Shown here: piece after piece, positions 32,271 through 45,567 of the stretch
How positions within the stretch are numbered: the stretch's first letter is position 1
Layout: each line of letters starts with the position of its first letter
Assembly: GCF_023159225.1 (NCBI RefSeq)
Contig: NC_063166.1
Location: forward strand, 50,331,649-50,395,648
DNA: 64,000 nucleotides
Direction of reading: 5' to 3'
Source: Perognathus longimembris pacificus
Taxonomy: Eukaryota; Chordata; Mammalia; Rodentia; Heteromyidae
Made by a program: the position numbers and the translations under genes
Notes under the pieces: model-generated
Seen by the model: the letters and a program-made list of their open reading frames with translations, nothing else
Database searches by the model: none
What the model was told of the DNA's origin: nothing

Positions 32271-34375
32271 CTGTAGAGAGAGAATAAAAACTGACCAATA
32301 TATTTAGGATATAGTGCCTCACCCACCCACCCCCTCCCTGGGCAGGAGCTGGGGAAGAGGGGCAATATCTCCACCTAACTAAACATCAATGTGGAAGTTC
32401 AAGATCCTGCTAGGTGCAGGGAGCCTAGGGAAGAGGGTCCAAGGTATTTTCCTCTGGAGCTGACTTCTAGTTATCCCACCAAGGGCTACTCCTTAATCCT
32501 AACAGGAAATCTTTACTCACTCTCTTAAAGTACTGGGGTGATTTCAATGATCGGCAAGGAGTATATTCCAAATACAGTCTCTTACAGGCAAGCTTTCCCA
32601 CTAGAATGTATTCTTCTCCAAGAGAGATAAAGGGTGGAGAAATTGCAACCTGCTGTGTCACTACCTGCTCCCACCCAAGCGCACCTAGATGACATGCTGG
32701 AGGCTGCCTGCTCTAAGCCTGAATGTATCTGTCTGGCCAGGCCTTTTCCCTGGAACCAAAGCATCAAAGAAATCTTCACTACCCACCCACTCTCACAATG
32801 CTAAACTATTTAGTATTGGCATTAGAAATCAATGCTTTTCAACTCCACACCAATTCTCCCATTTCAGTACTTCCCTAACAACCCCAGCGGAAGCCACTAC
32901 TCTGTGCTCTGGAGGAGAGTAAGGGTTTTTGTACCTGAACAGATACAAGGGGAGACCTGAGAGTTTACAGTGAAGACAGTAAGTCCCAGAAGCATTGGGT
33001 TAATTTTAAAGGAGAGGGAGGAGAGCCAGCAAGGAGTCTAATAAATAGGCACAGTTCTGCAGACGTCCATGCTCTCACAATAGTTCCCAGAAAGACAGAA
33101 AACACCCCCATGCTTCCCAACACACTTGTCCCTCAAGAATCAAGCTCTCTGGAGCAGCTCAGGGTTGCTTGCTGAACCAATGTGGTGATGCTGTTGAGAG
33201 ATGCAAGCAGCCTAGAGAGCAAGGTGAAGAGGCCCCGAAGAGGCCCTGACCCCTTTTCTCTCCGACCGGACACCAGACAACCTAACTAAATGTGTGGGTT
33301 ATCAGAGCCTGAAACATAATTCCAAATTGTCAGGAGAGAGAGCCAAGCTGGGCAGGGCTGGGGCTGGGGCTATGACAAGAATTACTTGTGAGAAAAGAAA
33401 TACTGAAAGGACTGGAGGACTCTTCCCCCCCTGGCAGCACTGAAAATACTGTGTCTCCTTCTCTGTCTCCGAGAGTCTAGGAGGTCACTAGGACTGGGAA
33501 GAAGTTTGAGAATCAATGCACTATTGTGGGGGTGAAGAAGTGGGAGCTGGAAAAAAGCATTTGGAAAACCAATAATGTCCAGGACAGCATTGCTATGATA
33601 AGTAAAGGTGGGCATGCAGCACCAAGATGTCCCCCATCCCCGGGGGCATTGTAGGAGAGAGCTGCTCCCGGCCCCACAATTTTCTCCAGATTTTTCTGAA
33701 CCAGATAGCACCAGATCTAGATGTTTGTTGCCTGTGTTGCAAGTCAGACAATAGATACTTCTTAGAAAGGGGAGTTTTCCATTGTGGGGTCTCTAAAATG
33801 TGAAAAACACAACTTTCATACTGAGACTCTGGGCATCTCCATAAATAGGACACACAGCTAAAGCTATTTCTTTCCCCCTTAGAAGTGACTCGGAGAACCG
33901 ATAAAGCAAGTCTGCCATCATGAGAGCCGCTTTGGCCCAACTATGCTTTGGGGTGAAAGTGGAGGGACATCCTCACCGTAGGCCACCTCTGTGAGAGCAG
34001 AACTCTGGAGCTCTGGCAAGGAGGTGGGCCTCAGGCCAGGCGGCATTCTCCTATTCTCTCCGAGGGAAGTCTCCTGGTGGATGCAGGAGAGGGTTGAGAA
34101 GACAATTGGAAAATTGTGCCTGGAAGAGGGTTCAGGGGGCCTCTGGTTCTGCAGAGCCCGCTGGCTTTCACCTTACCCGGGTCTACCTCCCCACTGCGCA
34201 CGGGACCACACAGTGCTTCCAACATCCCTCTGTCCCAGCCAGGCCTCGGAAAAATTCTTACAGTTTGTCGCCCCCTGTTGAGGCCCGGCTGGGCTCCGCG
34301 TTTTCTCCTCCAGTGGACAGGACTAGGGGACTAGGTGGCCCAAAGTAAGGATCGCAGAAGGAAAAGAAATGTCTC
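32271..34375. other. PAX1 upstream region, no recognised gene or repeat
   Basis: Unique-looking DNA of moderate GC. A GGGCT(GGGGCT)n run lies near 33352-33370. No coding exon was recognised. Confidence 0.45.
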
Positions 34376-34665
34376 TTCTGCGTCGCGCAGGATACAGCTC
34401 GCTCACTTCTCGGATTAGGGGCCGCTACTGGTCAGCATGGGAGCGCAGAGATAAAGAGCTCCTGGATTGTGCGCTTTTGTTGGGCTGGGCTCGGCACCAT
34501 CGTTTTGCGCGCCCAGGGCGCAGAGTGAACCGAGGGAACAACGGCTTCCAGGGGCGAGCACGCCACTGAGTCGAGCACGCACGCACGCACGCAGGAGCAC
34601 GGAACGAGACTCCTCGGCTCGGGGCTGGACTCTCACTCACTTCGCGCATAGGAGGGCTCCCGAAA
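34376..34665. promoter_or_regulatory. Unassigned CpG island about 2.7 kb upstream of PAX1
   Basis: A short stretch dense in CG, including GCGTCGCGC, TTTTGCGCGCCC and an (ACGC)n run near 34577-34594, flanked by CpG-poor DNA. No coding exon is recognised in either strand. It could be an upstream PAX1 promoter, a non-coding RNA promoter or a Polycomb-type island; the sequence does not distinguish these. Confidence 0.55.
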
Positions 34666-35158
34666 GGTCTCAGAACCTGGCCCAGGTATCCCAAGACAGG
34701 GAATGAAGAGAGGTAAGCTGTATTGTAGATGTTTGAGTCAAAGAAGAGGCCCGAAAAGGAGTGCTTTCCCTTCTGGTGGCTGGCAGCAGAGAAGGTCACC
34801 TGTGATGTGCCTTGTGGCCACTGGCCACCTGAGCTGTGAATGCTGCACCTGAGATTTCAGGTTTTGAAACAACCCAGGGCTGGGTGACAAGGTTGTCCAC
34901 AGAGAGACAGTGCCTCCCACCCTTCAGAACGCCAGTGCCGCCTTGGTTTTGGATGGGGTTGTTTGAGTGCAAAATGAACATGCAGCCTGCTGGAATGTTC
35001 CACGCATTGCAAGGTCTGCAGCAGAAAACTAAACAAGCCAACCCAAGTCTGGTTCCAGTCCTGCAGGTGCGCGTTTCCATTCTGTCCAGAAGGACAGGCG
35101 ACTCTCCTGAGCCGCATCACAGTGGCACCGGCATCCACAACCGCCTGCCAGGTCACAT

Positions 35159-35177
35159 CCCCCCCCCCCCCCCCCCG
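35159..35177. repeat. Poly(C) tract
   Basis: A run of about 17 C interrupted near its end by one G. Such runs are prone to length error. Confidence 0.9.
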
Positions 35178-35470
35178 CCCCCGAGCCTGGGACTTCCGTT
35201 TAAAGACCTAGCCTTCTGCCGGGAGCTGCCTTTAGCGCCCGCGAATTCTGGGTCCACTCGGGCCCTGCAATTCTGCGGTTTATTAGAGTACTGTGCCTGC
35301 ATCCTGTACTCCAAAATCAAAATGAAACGGAAACCTTTTCAATTTTCTTTTTAAATTTACTTAAAAATGAAAGAGCAGAACGGGCACGGGATGTTTTTTG
35401 AGAGTAGACGCAAACCGTTTGGCAAAGGAGATTACGCCACACCATAGTTAATTAATAATAGCAATAAGAA

Positions 35471-35472
<2 letters not shown>

Positions 35473-35520
<48 letters not shown>
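35473..35520. repeat. (GA)n microsatellite
   Basis: About 24 uninterrupted GA units upstream of PAX1, between the CpG-rich stretch and the candidate element at 35780. Confidence 0.95.
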
Positions 35521-35521
<1 letters not shown>

Positions 35522-35779
35522 ACGCCAGAGAGTATGAATGAGAAGTGAGTAGCTGCAAGAAAACATGAGGGATAACTGTGTCCAACCAAGGAATTAAAAG
35601 TCCTTAGAGAGAGCAGGAACAGTGAACTAGCTCGCTGGAAACGGGAATCTGTGTTAACATAGCGAAACCCTATATGGAAATGCTGAGGCAGTCATGGTAG
35701 GGAACAACAGGAGAGGAGGGAGAATAACTGAGAGAAATCACTGATCAACTAAGCTAGAGACTCCAAGGAGGTACCGTGT

Positions 35780-36080
35780 GTAGCACCTGCTTTCCGGGCT
35801 GGAACACACAGGCTCCGCAATCCCCATATGAAAGGTGTTGAAGACTTGTAATTAGCATTAAAACGCCGTGAGAAATACAGCTTACTGCTGCTTGGCAGGG
35901 CCCCATTCCCCCAAGTTTGTTTTCACTTGGCCTGTTTGGGACCCCGGTGGTCTTGGAGTCCCGAGGTTTGCGTTAAATTCGCTGGCCTAGAAGTATTCAC
36001 TATTGAAATCGGGTCAGGCTGGAGCTCTATGATTTGCATCTACCTTGACTACAGAAAGGCCCTCAAAGTCCTGAGAAATG
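35780..36080. other. Repeat-free candidate conserved non-coding element
   Basis: Balanced-composition, non-repetitive DNA with homeodomain-type words, including GTAATTAGCATTAAAA near 35850-35865. It lies about 4.1 kb upstream of the PAX1 start. No ORF with coding character is present. Regulatory function is an inference from position and composition only. Confidence 0.3.
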
Positions 36081-36349
36081 TAGCTCATGCGACATAAAAG
36101 GGAAAAATACGGGTGTTGTGTTGGTTTTTTTTTTTTTTCCAGTTTTCTCAAATGAAATGAAGAACCGAGTGTTTTTTGTTGAATAATCAAAACAATGGAT
36201 CGGCAGAGCCCCTTGATTCGATTCAAAGGTATTGAGAATGGGGGGGGGGGGCGGGAGATCAGAAAACACTTGCTGTGAACCTTCCCCTACACACACACAC
36301 ACACACACGAAATAAACAGCTGAGCCCTGCAAACGAAAATCTATTGTAC

Positions 36350-36720
36350 ATTCTGCCCTGAGATGCAGGAGACCTGATTATTACATTTATAACATTGTTT
36401 TTGGGGTACCTAGAAACATTTTTCAACTGTTGTATTTGGATAATAAAAGTAAACTACAGATGCTGATGTTTTTATAGGAAAAAGAAAGTCTGAGCCTTGG
36501 AAGAAACATCTTTTTATTCTCTAGAGATTCATTTGTTGTGTCTCCCTGCTTTCCCTAGCAGTGGATTCGTGGCAAAGCCTCTATTTGCCTTTACATAAAA
36601 ATAGCAGTACGATGCAATCAGATCTATTTCGTTTCGTGCCATCAACCCAAAAACTTGCAGAAGGCTCTAGGCACTGGCCAAAATTCCACCTTTGCAGTGA
36701 GCTCTGAAAAAAAAATGTTT
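36350..36720. other. Repeat-free candidate non-coding element upstream of PAX1
   Basis: Unique-looking AT-rich DNA between a CA microsatellite and ordinary intergenic sequence, with several homeobox- and MEF2-like AT words (for example TTTATTCTCTAGAG and CTATTTGCC). No coding potential is seen. It is listed as a candidate only. Confidence 0.22.
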
Positions 36721-39344
36721 ATGTGACAATGTTAAGATTCTAAGCAACAATATTAAAATGGAAGTATTTTGGGGAAAACTTCAAATATCCACAGGACATA
36801 TCCCCAGGGTACTTGGAAAAATGGAGATGGAAGGAGAATGAGAGGATAGAAGTGATCTTTGCAAAGGCAACTGAGAGGGTGATGATGTAACTCCCCTGGC
36901 AATGAACTGCCAGTGTATGGGTGGGTCAGGATTTCCTCCTGATGCCCTTGCTGATCAGAATTACTCAGCTGCAAAAACTGACATATGTGAGACATCCACA
37001 CTAGCCAGGCTTAATTGGAACCAGCTTGAAGAGTGCTGTCCTTGAATGTAAGGGCCAGGCTTTAGAAACAGCTCTTGGACTAGAACTTGGAGGGTGGAAG
37101 TGGAAACTAAAGGACAGTTATAGGAGCCCTAAAGATAATGTCCTGCCAGTCCTTTATTTGAATTTTCCTGATTTCTTATGAAACACCAGTCTTCCTCAAG
37201 CTTCAGAACAAAAATGCTTAATTTATATCCTGAAAACAGGATAGAATTGCAGTGATTGTTGTAGTAACTGTCCTGCCACTGAAGAACACTACAACTACAG
37301 GTGCAGACTGTCCTCCCCCAAACCATCTGTGCCATTGTCTGTCACCAGTTCTTCAATGACTTGAAAGTATTTCATAATTAGATGTTAATAACTTTGTTTT
37401 CCATACCCAGAATATTGTTTAGAAACATTGCTATTTTGGAGTCAAGGCTTTGCTAAGGATTGTGGGTTGTTTTGTTTAGTGTAAGCTCAAAAATCTTGAA
37501 GTCTTCTTTAATTACATATTCTCATTATTCTAAGTAAGAATTTGTTCATGTTCATTTAATTTTTCGTAAGTATAGCACTGTAATTTCCCCCACAATGGAA
37601 CTTACATCATTTTATGATGAGCTTGCTTTCAGGCACCAATGAGATTTTCTTTTTTTAGTTGTAACATTTTACTGTCTGTCTACTCCATCATTTTGAACTA
37701 ATTATAGTTGAAGATCCTTTTTCTCTTGAATTACTGCAACACTCCAATTGCTACAGATATACACATATACTTATGTATATACGAAATACGTCCACACTTG
37801 GGTGATGGTTTTAATTTTCTCTTCCCTCCTTCTTGTGTATAGGCTAGGGAGTTTTATTGAAGACCCGTAATGCCTCCGGTTTTGATTTAGTGTTTTAGAG
37901 TTTATGATCTCATTGCCCGGCATGGAAAATATTAGACAGGGTCTGCAGATCGTACGCAGGAAAAGACTCACATCACCAGCATGAGATGAGTACTTATCCC
38001 CAGCACTTCAATGAGATGACTGCATAGACATCTACAGACAATGTTTATGGTGTCAAATAGAGACCATTTCTGCTAGCCTTGCTTTTACAAATGATTTTTT
38101 TTCTTTCAAAACTACTGAATCTTCCTGGAGACTTGGATTACTTGGAGCTTCAGAACATCTTGATGCCTAGGTTCTGACCCCAAATATTCTGGTTGCATTT
38201 AGAATACAGCCTGGATGTGGAGAATTTTTCTTTTTTAAGGATCAGTCAAATGATCATAATGTACCTAAAGTTTAACTCTGCTTTAGAAAGCCTCCAAAGG
38301 AAAGGGATGGTGTAACATGATACTTCTTGCTCTGAAACTATTTTCCAGGATGTGCAAGGCAAGGATGGTGGCTAACTGGCCTCACCTCTGTGAACACCCT
38401 CCAATGACACCTGAAAATATGTTGAACTCCACGTCTCAAATGATCTTCCTGTGCATTCTCCCACTGTGGCATTCTGACCCTTCTTGAAAACGGAAAGCTG
38501 AGAGGGAGCATGCTGCCTTCTCTGACCCCATTTGCTGTCTAAGTTCTTTAAGGAACCCTGTGTCTTCCTGCCCTGCGCAGGTGGGCTCTGGCACCTGGGG
38601 AAGTGTCAGCATCTGCACAGTGCACTGAAGGCAGCAGGTGACAGCCACAGTTTAGCCTTGATTGAATTCAGGGGAATAAGAATAAATTGCATCATCCAAG
38701 GAGATGGGAGGAAACTTGACATTCGCATTGTTAAATAACAGAATTTTCTAGTCTTATAAATAGAAGGGCAGGCAGAACTGTCAAGCATCTGATGGCATCT
38801 GAGCAACACTGACAGCTTCATAAGGACTCAACACAGCTTAGTGCCGCGGTTAACCTTAATTGGTGAGCACCTTACCAAAGGAAAGCTTTTTTCCCTATTG
38901 ACTATACCATTACCATTACAGATCTGAGACTTCCTTTTCCTCCTACACCTGAACTTGCAATCATTGTAAAACTGTTGGTATCATTATGGAACTGTTGGAG
39001 AAGGAAGAAAATAAGGGAAAGCAAGAAAACAAAAACTCATTTATTTTCTTTAAAGTCCCAGAAATCAAGAAAAAAATGTAGTTTACAAGAAAAAATGTAG
39101 TTTAAATTAAGAATGTTAAGAGCCAAATTGTTTTCTTTGATTTGATTGGTATTGGCTATGTGTGTTCTTCAATACAAATCTCAATTTGTTTTTTTAACAA
39201 GTCTCAAAAAAAAAATCTGGGAGTAACTGTCACTGCAGGCAACCATTTAAAAATTTTTAGCTATAAAATATTGTTTATACACCACCACCAAGACTAAAAG
39301 AACAAACACAACCCTTCTTGTGGGACCTTTAGTTAGCATTTATT
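36721..39344. other. Intergenic, repeat-poor, no recognised gene
   Basis: AT-rich unique-looking DNA with no SINE. A short direct duplication CAAGAAAAAATGTAGTTTA lies near 39067-39104. The small ORFs have no family features. Confidence 0.45.
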
Positions 39345-39437
39345 AGTTTATTTATTTTACAGTGCCAAGGACTAAGCCCAAGGCTTTGCACATGCCAGGC
39401 AAACAACTCCACTACTGAGCTACACCTCCAGTCCTTG
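39345..39437 (-). repeat. ID-type SINE monomer
   Basis: Minus-strand words AAGGCTTTGCACATGCCAGG, CCACTACTGAGCTACACC and TCCAGTCC, with an ATTTATT tail complement. It marks the return of SINEs upstream of PAX1. Confidence 0.75.
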
Positions 39438-40567
39438 TTTATTTATTTAAAACCTAACATAGATATCTCTTGAGGGGATCTTGAATTGTGTATTATATAA
39501 ACCATATCAGCCTTTTTGAGTACCTTATTAAAAATTCTTTGTGCTCATCCACTTTCAAAAATTACATGGTTATAAGATGTTAAAATAAATTAATAGCCAC
39601 GAAATAGAAATGTTCTTAATTTTTTTTGTATTGTTTTCAACAGTCACCAGAATTGTAAGGGTTGTAGGGTGGTTTGAAATGCTGTGACAGGTGGTGAGCA
39701 AAGCTGCAAGGTTGTAGACTGTATGAATAGATACGCTGAGCAAATGAAGCTTTGACAGGACTTCTAGGCATTTAGATGCTGGCAAAGTGGAAAACTGAAT
39801 TAATATCTGTCAGACTTGGAAATACTCAACATTTGGAATATTGCCTCTTGACAGGCAAACAGGGGGGAAGGTTTGCTCCTATCTTACGGGCAATATCAAA
39901 GGATACTGTCCTTTCGGTTTTGTGTAATAACATCTCTAGTTGAACCAAAACTCAGCCTGGTTTCATCTCTTTTCTGTGATTATATTACATAAAACAGTCA
40001 TTTTGCATGGGTCTGCTGGCTTGCATGTGTGGCACATGTGTTCATGTTTGCAATGTCAGCCGCCTGATTTAGGCAGAACAAATCTGGCACTTTCATCTTA
40101 GTGTCTCTTTAAGCTCAGGCATAGGTAAAAATCTGAAAGAGAGGTTGTAGAACTGGATGAGGCTTGGTATGCGGAAAAACTTCAATTTGGATGAGTAGCC
40201 TTAAGTTGGTTAGATGGTATTATAAGACAACTCTGGGCTTGAGATTCTGAAAACATTCCAAACTGTGCTGACACTATCCTCATGACAGTAAAAATAGGTG
40301 CTTAAATCAATGGCCCCCAGTGTTGCTTTACAGCCTGTTCAGCACTTAAGTTACTGGGAAGGTTGGAGAATTTGTGGACAGAGATGATTAGAGCCACTAC
40401 CCATAGCAAAAAGCACATGTATGTATACATGTGCACATATGAATGCAGTATTTGTATTTCATTATACTTAGAACACACTCTCTTGAAGCTTTTTTTATAG
40501 GTCCCAAAATACATAATTCATCTCAAACTCAGAGATGCATTTTCTTAAGTATACTTTTTATTAGCTC
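39438..40567. other. Intergenic, no recognised repeat or gene
   Basis: Unique-looking. The part at about 39860-40130 is of mixed composition and could be conserved non-coding DNA. Nothing coding was recognised. Confidence 0.4.
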
Positions 40568-40777
40568 AAAAGTCTTAGATCAAAACCTAGCTCTGGACAC
40601 TTACATCTGTAATCCTAGCTATGCAGGAGGCTGAGACCCTGAGGATCCAGGATCTGGAGGATCTGGACTGGAGATGTGGCGGTAGAGTGCCAGCCTTGAG
40701 CAAGAAAGCTAAATGAGCATGGAGTCGTGAGTTCAAGCCCTGGTACTTGCTAAAAAAAAAGTCTTTGATTAAAAATC
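40567..40777 (+). repeat. Internally shortened composite SINE with target duplications
   Basis: Near-identical 18-bp flanks, AAAAGTCTTAGATCAAAA and AAAAGTCTTTGATTAAAA, bracket a body with ATCTGTAATCCTAGCTATGC, GGCGGTAGAGTGCCAGCC and GTGAGTTCAAGCCC and a poly(A) end. Confidence 0.85.
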
Positions 40778-43760
40778 CAGGGTCTGCCATTTCTGTGACC
40801 TAACCTAACCTGAATCAACCTTGATGTTCTCTCTACAAGAAAGGATCATTTTAAAGGTTAAATGACCTAACCTTCCAGATAATAAGAGGTGGTAAACTGG
40901 TGGTCATTATTCTCACTATATTATGTATCTATATTTTTAGGAAGTTAATGCATTTATATTTTTGTTTTTTGTAGGTCATCTGTTGGACATACAGGAGATG
41001 GTTTGCTAATAGAAACACTTCTATTGCTGTGATTACACCATGTTGAATGAGGAAAACACAGCTTTAAAGTATTTTCCTGAGTTTTCATTTGTTTGCTGCA
41101 ATCTATCAGACACTGGCGTAGCTGAAGAAATAGGAGCACAGCATTTACTGCCAAAAGAAGTAGAGTGGCAGAAGGGTCAAAGGTTAGCAGCACAGTTTGA
41201 GAAAACCTAGGAAGAAGGAAATTTTCAGTTGGCCCGAAGGTGTTCCAAGCACATGGGAGAATTCTAGTATTTACGGAGGCTGCCTCAGCTTGAAGTGCTG
41301 GGTCCTAAACTAAACAGGAATCACGGTCTGTTCTCAGTTTGCACACACTAACATCAAGCTCTGCCTTTGTCAGAGATAAGAAGATCATTTACTTCCCTGT
41401 TTACTTTCTTGATGTTTTTTTTCTTTTTGTCCTTAGTGAAATTTTTTCTCTTTTTTTTTCTTTGCCTTTTGAACATGTTCCTTTGCTGGGAGCCCCTTGG
41501 GGAAATAGGTGCTACACCCCAAGAACTGAACTTGGGGGCTGTCCCTCTGAGCTAATTCTTGCTTGATGGGGTGTTCCTGATGAAGAGTGACTTTGACCCT
41601 CCCTCCCATCCCAAATGAACATTTCCCCCTAAAGTTCACATCTGTCTTGGGTTGCCCTGTACACTTTTAACTTTTGCCCATTCCCTGAGGTGCTTCAGAT
41701 CTAAGACTTTAATTACATGCTATCTTCTGTTTTAAAAGAATATACTCTTAGAATAACTAGACTATGAGTTAGTTGTGCCTTATTAACCAGGCAGAGTGAC
41801 TTGGTAATCTGATGGCTTCCACTGAGCATGGAACCAGACCCTTACCTACTGTTGTGGACACTATCAGCTTCTTTCTAGATTTCCTTACCAAGACCCTGGA
41901 TACTCATTCCTCCAACTCCAGGCCTGGAGTATTGACAACTCAGTTAAGCACCTTTCCCATTGCCCTAGAGAGCATTTCACACAATCTGAGACTTGCCTTG
42001 CCATTTCTAGGGTTGTCTACACTCAGTACTTCTCACTGTAGTGGCTCCACTGATGGATCATCCCAGCCCTAGACCACTGAGTAGAATTTATTAAGATCTC
42101 TGGGATGACTGGCTCAGTCCAACTGCTCAACCTATTCAGTCCTGCCCACCAGCACTCATAGGTATTGATCCCCAAAACACTACTCAGGAAACCAATTGCC
42201 TATCACAAACCCTCCACTCAGTTATCTTCCTGGAACTGAGTCCTTAGCCTACAAACAGTATTCCCTTTGCTTATAGAGGTTTCCTTTCTACAAAGATGGT
42301 GGCATGAACATAAAACATTGTCAGAGGATTGAAAGCCACAGTGGCTTCCAGCTGCCTGCCATCCTGGAGCCCCTGTTGTGGGAGTTGTTTTAAGCAGGTG
42401 GGAGTTCTCACTGAAAGGAAATGATTTAGCTTGTGGTGCCCTGAGGGTGAGAAGGGGGCTGGCCGAGTGGCTACAGCCATACCAGATTAGCATCAGGGTT
42501 CTGGGGCTTTTAGAATTGGAGAAGCAAGAGAAAAGCAACAAGTATGGAGGTGGGAGGGCTCTGGGGCAAACACAGGGATTTTCAAATGTGGTCTGGCTCC
42601 ATTTCTAACACATGTAAATTTCTGAAATGGAAATACAACACAACCTCCGAGGGACTCCACAAATTAGAACTTGGGAACTCAAACTGTGTTGGTGGGCTGG
42701 TACCAGTTCCACAAAATAGCTTCATTGAGCAAATTAATCAAGTAGTTTCGGTTACAAGGGAAACATATCTACTGCAAAATAAATGATTTTCAGACGTTCT
42801 TGGAGGTTGTGTTAACATGTAATTCATTTGAGCAAACATAAAGTTCTTTCTCTAATCAGTACATGGTTTATGAGGCCAGCCAAGACTGGAAAGAGAAAGG
42901 CAGCTTTTGCCCTTGAGAACTTTGTGTTCTGGTCACCTGCTTCTTAAACTTAAATGATGTACAACTTGTCCTGGTTGCCTAAGCAGAGGAGAGAAGCAGC
43001 TCCCCACCATGGGAAAAGCACATCTCCTTGACATCTTAGTCTCACTAGTGATCTTGTAAAATAACATTTTGAAAATTAAAACATACATGAATTCTTCATG
43101 GTATAGAAATCAAAGCTTTTGTCCATGCATAGAAAGTGTCAGTGCCACCCTGAATTCTTGGAGCCAGTGTTGAGCTAAGTCAGCCAGCTAAACCAGGGCT
43201 TAGCTGTTGTTCTGGGGTGGCAGGGCGTTTGCCTACAGGTGTCAAAGGGGGGGTGCTTGGGTGAAAACCTTGGGGCTGCACTGTCAGCTCCATAAGCAAA
43301 GCACACCAGAGATGAAAGCCCAGATCTGAGGTGGAGGAGGTCACAATTGGCCAGGTGTTGCAGGCAGGTGTTTGCAGCCCCAATGGACCTTGAAGAGTGG
43401 GTGAACTTGACAGGTAAAGGCCCAGAACAGAAAGAAAAAGCAGTAGGAGCCACTCAAGAGAGCAATGATGGCAAGACAAGATGACATCATAAGCAGACAA
43501 GGGCTAAAGAGTTGAGTTTGTCTTGAGAGGATAGCAGGCCCTGGTGCCAGAAATGAGAGCAAAGAAAGCAGGAAGGTTGGTAGAGGCTGCACAGTGAGGC
43601 TGTTAAGGCTGGATACAAGGAGGCTACAAGACTTAAAAGGTCAAGCTCAAGTGCTCAGGCTGCAGTGCTGAGCTCAGAACACAGCCTGCAAACTAAAGAT
43701 GATTCCTCATAGGACCTTTTGGGACCCAGGCAAGTGGTCTAACCTCTGAAAATCAGTTTT
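40778..43760. other. Intergenic, no recognised gene
   Basis: No SINE or microsatellite of note across about 3 kb. Open frames reach only about 107 codons and lack family features. Confidence 0.45.
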
Positions 43761-43830
43761 CCCATGTGGAAAATAGAAGGCAAGCACTCTTGCCACTAGG
43801 CCGTATCCCCAGCCCCCATGTGGAAAATAG
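43761..43830 (-). repeat. Tailless 38-bp SINE 5'-end fragment with perfect 16-bp target duplications
   Basis: CCCATGTGGAAAATAG is duplicated at 43761-43776 and 43815-43830. The 38-bp insert between them (43777-43814) is, on the minus strand, the 5' end of the ID-type SINE: GGCTGGGGATACGGCCTAG, then AAGAGTGCTTGCC. It stops within the anticodon-loop equivalent and has no A-rich tail. Confidence 0.93.
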
Positions 43831-45042
43831 GATCACAGTAAAACTCATTTCCTGAGGACATCTGAGAATTAAATAAGGAGATAAGGTACTGAACCTAGTA
43901 CCAGGGGCACAGAAAATATTTGATAAATTTTTATTGCAATATTAGTAGTTATTGGGTAATTTCAATAGTAGAGATCTTAAATACATTGTAGTCATTAATT
44001 TTTATGGTTCTGAAGATGAACAGGGAAGCCAGACACTAGGAGGGAACCAGCTGAGCAGAACTCCGGGAACACCAAGAAGGGAAAGACACTCAGGCATTTT
44101 GCTTGGCCCCTTGTAAAATGATCTCAGTTATTCACTAAGGCAGAATTTCTGCAAGCCACAGCCTGCTGGCCTCCTGTGTATTTATCCCTGGAGAACAGCA
44201 GTAGCTCATATTTAACCTTTCTTCTGAGTTGAGTTGTATTTTTATAATGTCCTTCTTCTTTCCTCTGCTCCTACGGCTTAAAAACACTCAGCTTGGGAGC
44301 TACCACAAGAAAGCCTTCAAGAGCCACAGAGGGGCCCAAGGCAGGACATCCTGTACAGACCTTCCTTGGGATCAACAAACAAGGACTATGGTACAATCAC
44401 TTCTGTTCACTTTGCCTTTCACAGGCTCAAGCTTCTTCCCCTGTTTTACCTTCAGAGTGTCAGCCTAACTGCTAATAACTTGGCATTCCCCAAAAAGGAA
44501 GAGCCAAGCCCAGACTTTAGGATGGCTATGTGACAGAGGGATCAGCCCTGCAGTGTGGTGAGTGCCACCTTCAACTGTCTCCCACCCTGCTTCCTGCTCT
44601 TCCTTCCTCTTTCATCTGATGTTCCTAGGAGAGGCCGGTGCCTTACTTCTTCCTCCCTCCATCCCCTGCACCATCCAGCAGCATCTCTTGCTGGGGTCCC
44701 CAGGGCCATTGACAGGACCGAAGTGTACTTGGTCATCATCTGGCAGTTGAAAGAAACCAATTCTTCCATCCTGTTTCTTTTCCTTGTCCTCAAAGCTAAG
44801 ATGTCTTGGCTCTCTTGAGTCTTGTATTTTGTTTCTTTTTCATTCAGATTTCCTTTGGGTCCCTGTGTGCCCAAACATAATTGTTCTCAGTGTTTCCTTG
44901 TTTTTTTTTTAAAAAGAAATTATTATTATTTTTCTTCTTCAATGACCTCCACTGATACCAACTTTACATTTCTTCCCAGTGCCCTTATTTTGTATTATCC
45001 AGCTGTTGTCAGTCCATCCCCACTCCCACTCCCTCCTCCTTG

Positions 45043-45082
<40 letters not shown>

Positions 45083-45533
45083 ATATACCACAGGCTTTCT
45101 AGGACCTAGCAGAATGGAGAACAACCTGCTTTCCTCCTGATTCTGTTCATTGTCTGTTCTTATAATGCTAATCTCCTCACCACCCCCATGCCCTCTCCTG
45201 ACCACCAGCATTCCCCATCTGGTGTTCCATTTTCACAAATACTTTTCCTACAGCCAGACCAGCTTAGAGTAGCCTTGTTTAAATGCCCTGACTTGCCACT
45301 GTGCTGGTTGGATTCCTGTCTCCAATATCTTCTCTTTTTTTCAATCCTTACAGTACTAATTATCTGTCAGATGAACAGTTTCTGTTTCTTATTTAAGTAC
45401 CCACCTCCTACTCTCACCCCCCATGTTCTCCCATGCCTCTACATCAACTCAAATGAGTGAGTTGAATCTGTTTCCTGTTACTTGGGTCAGACTTCTCATA
45501 CCAGCCTTAGTGCACACACATGCATGTACACTG

Positions 45534-45567
<34 letters not shown>

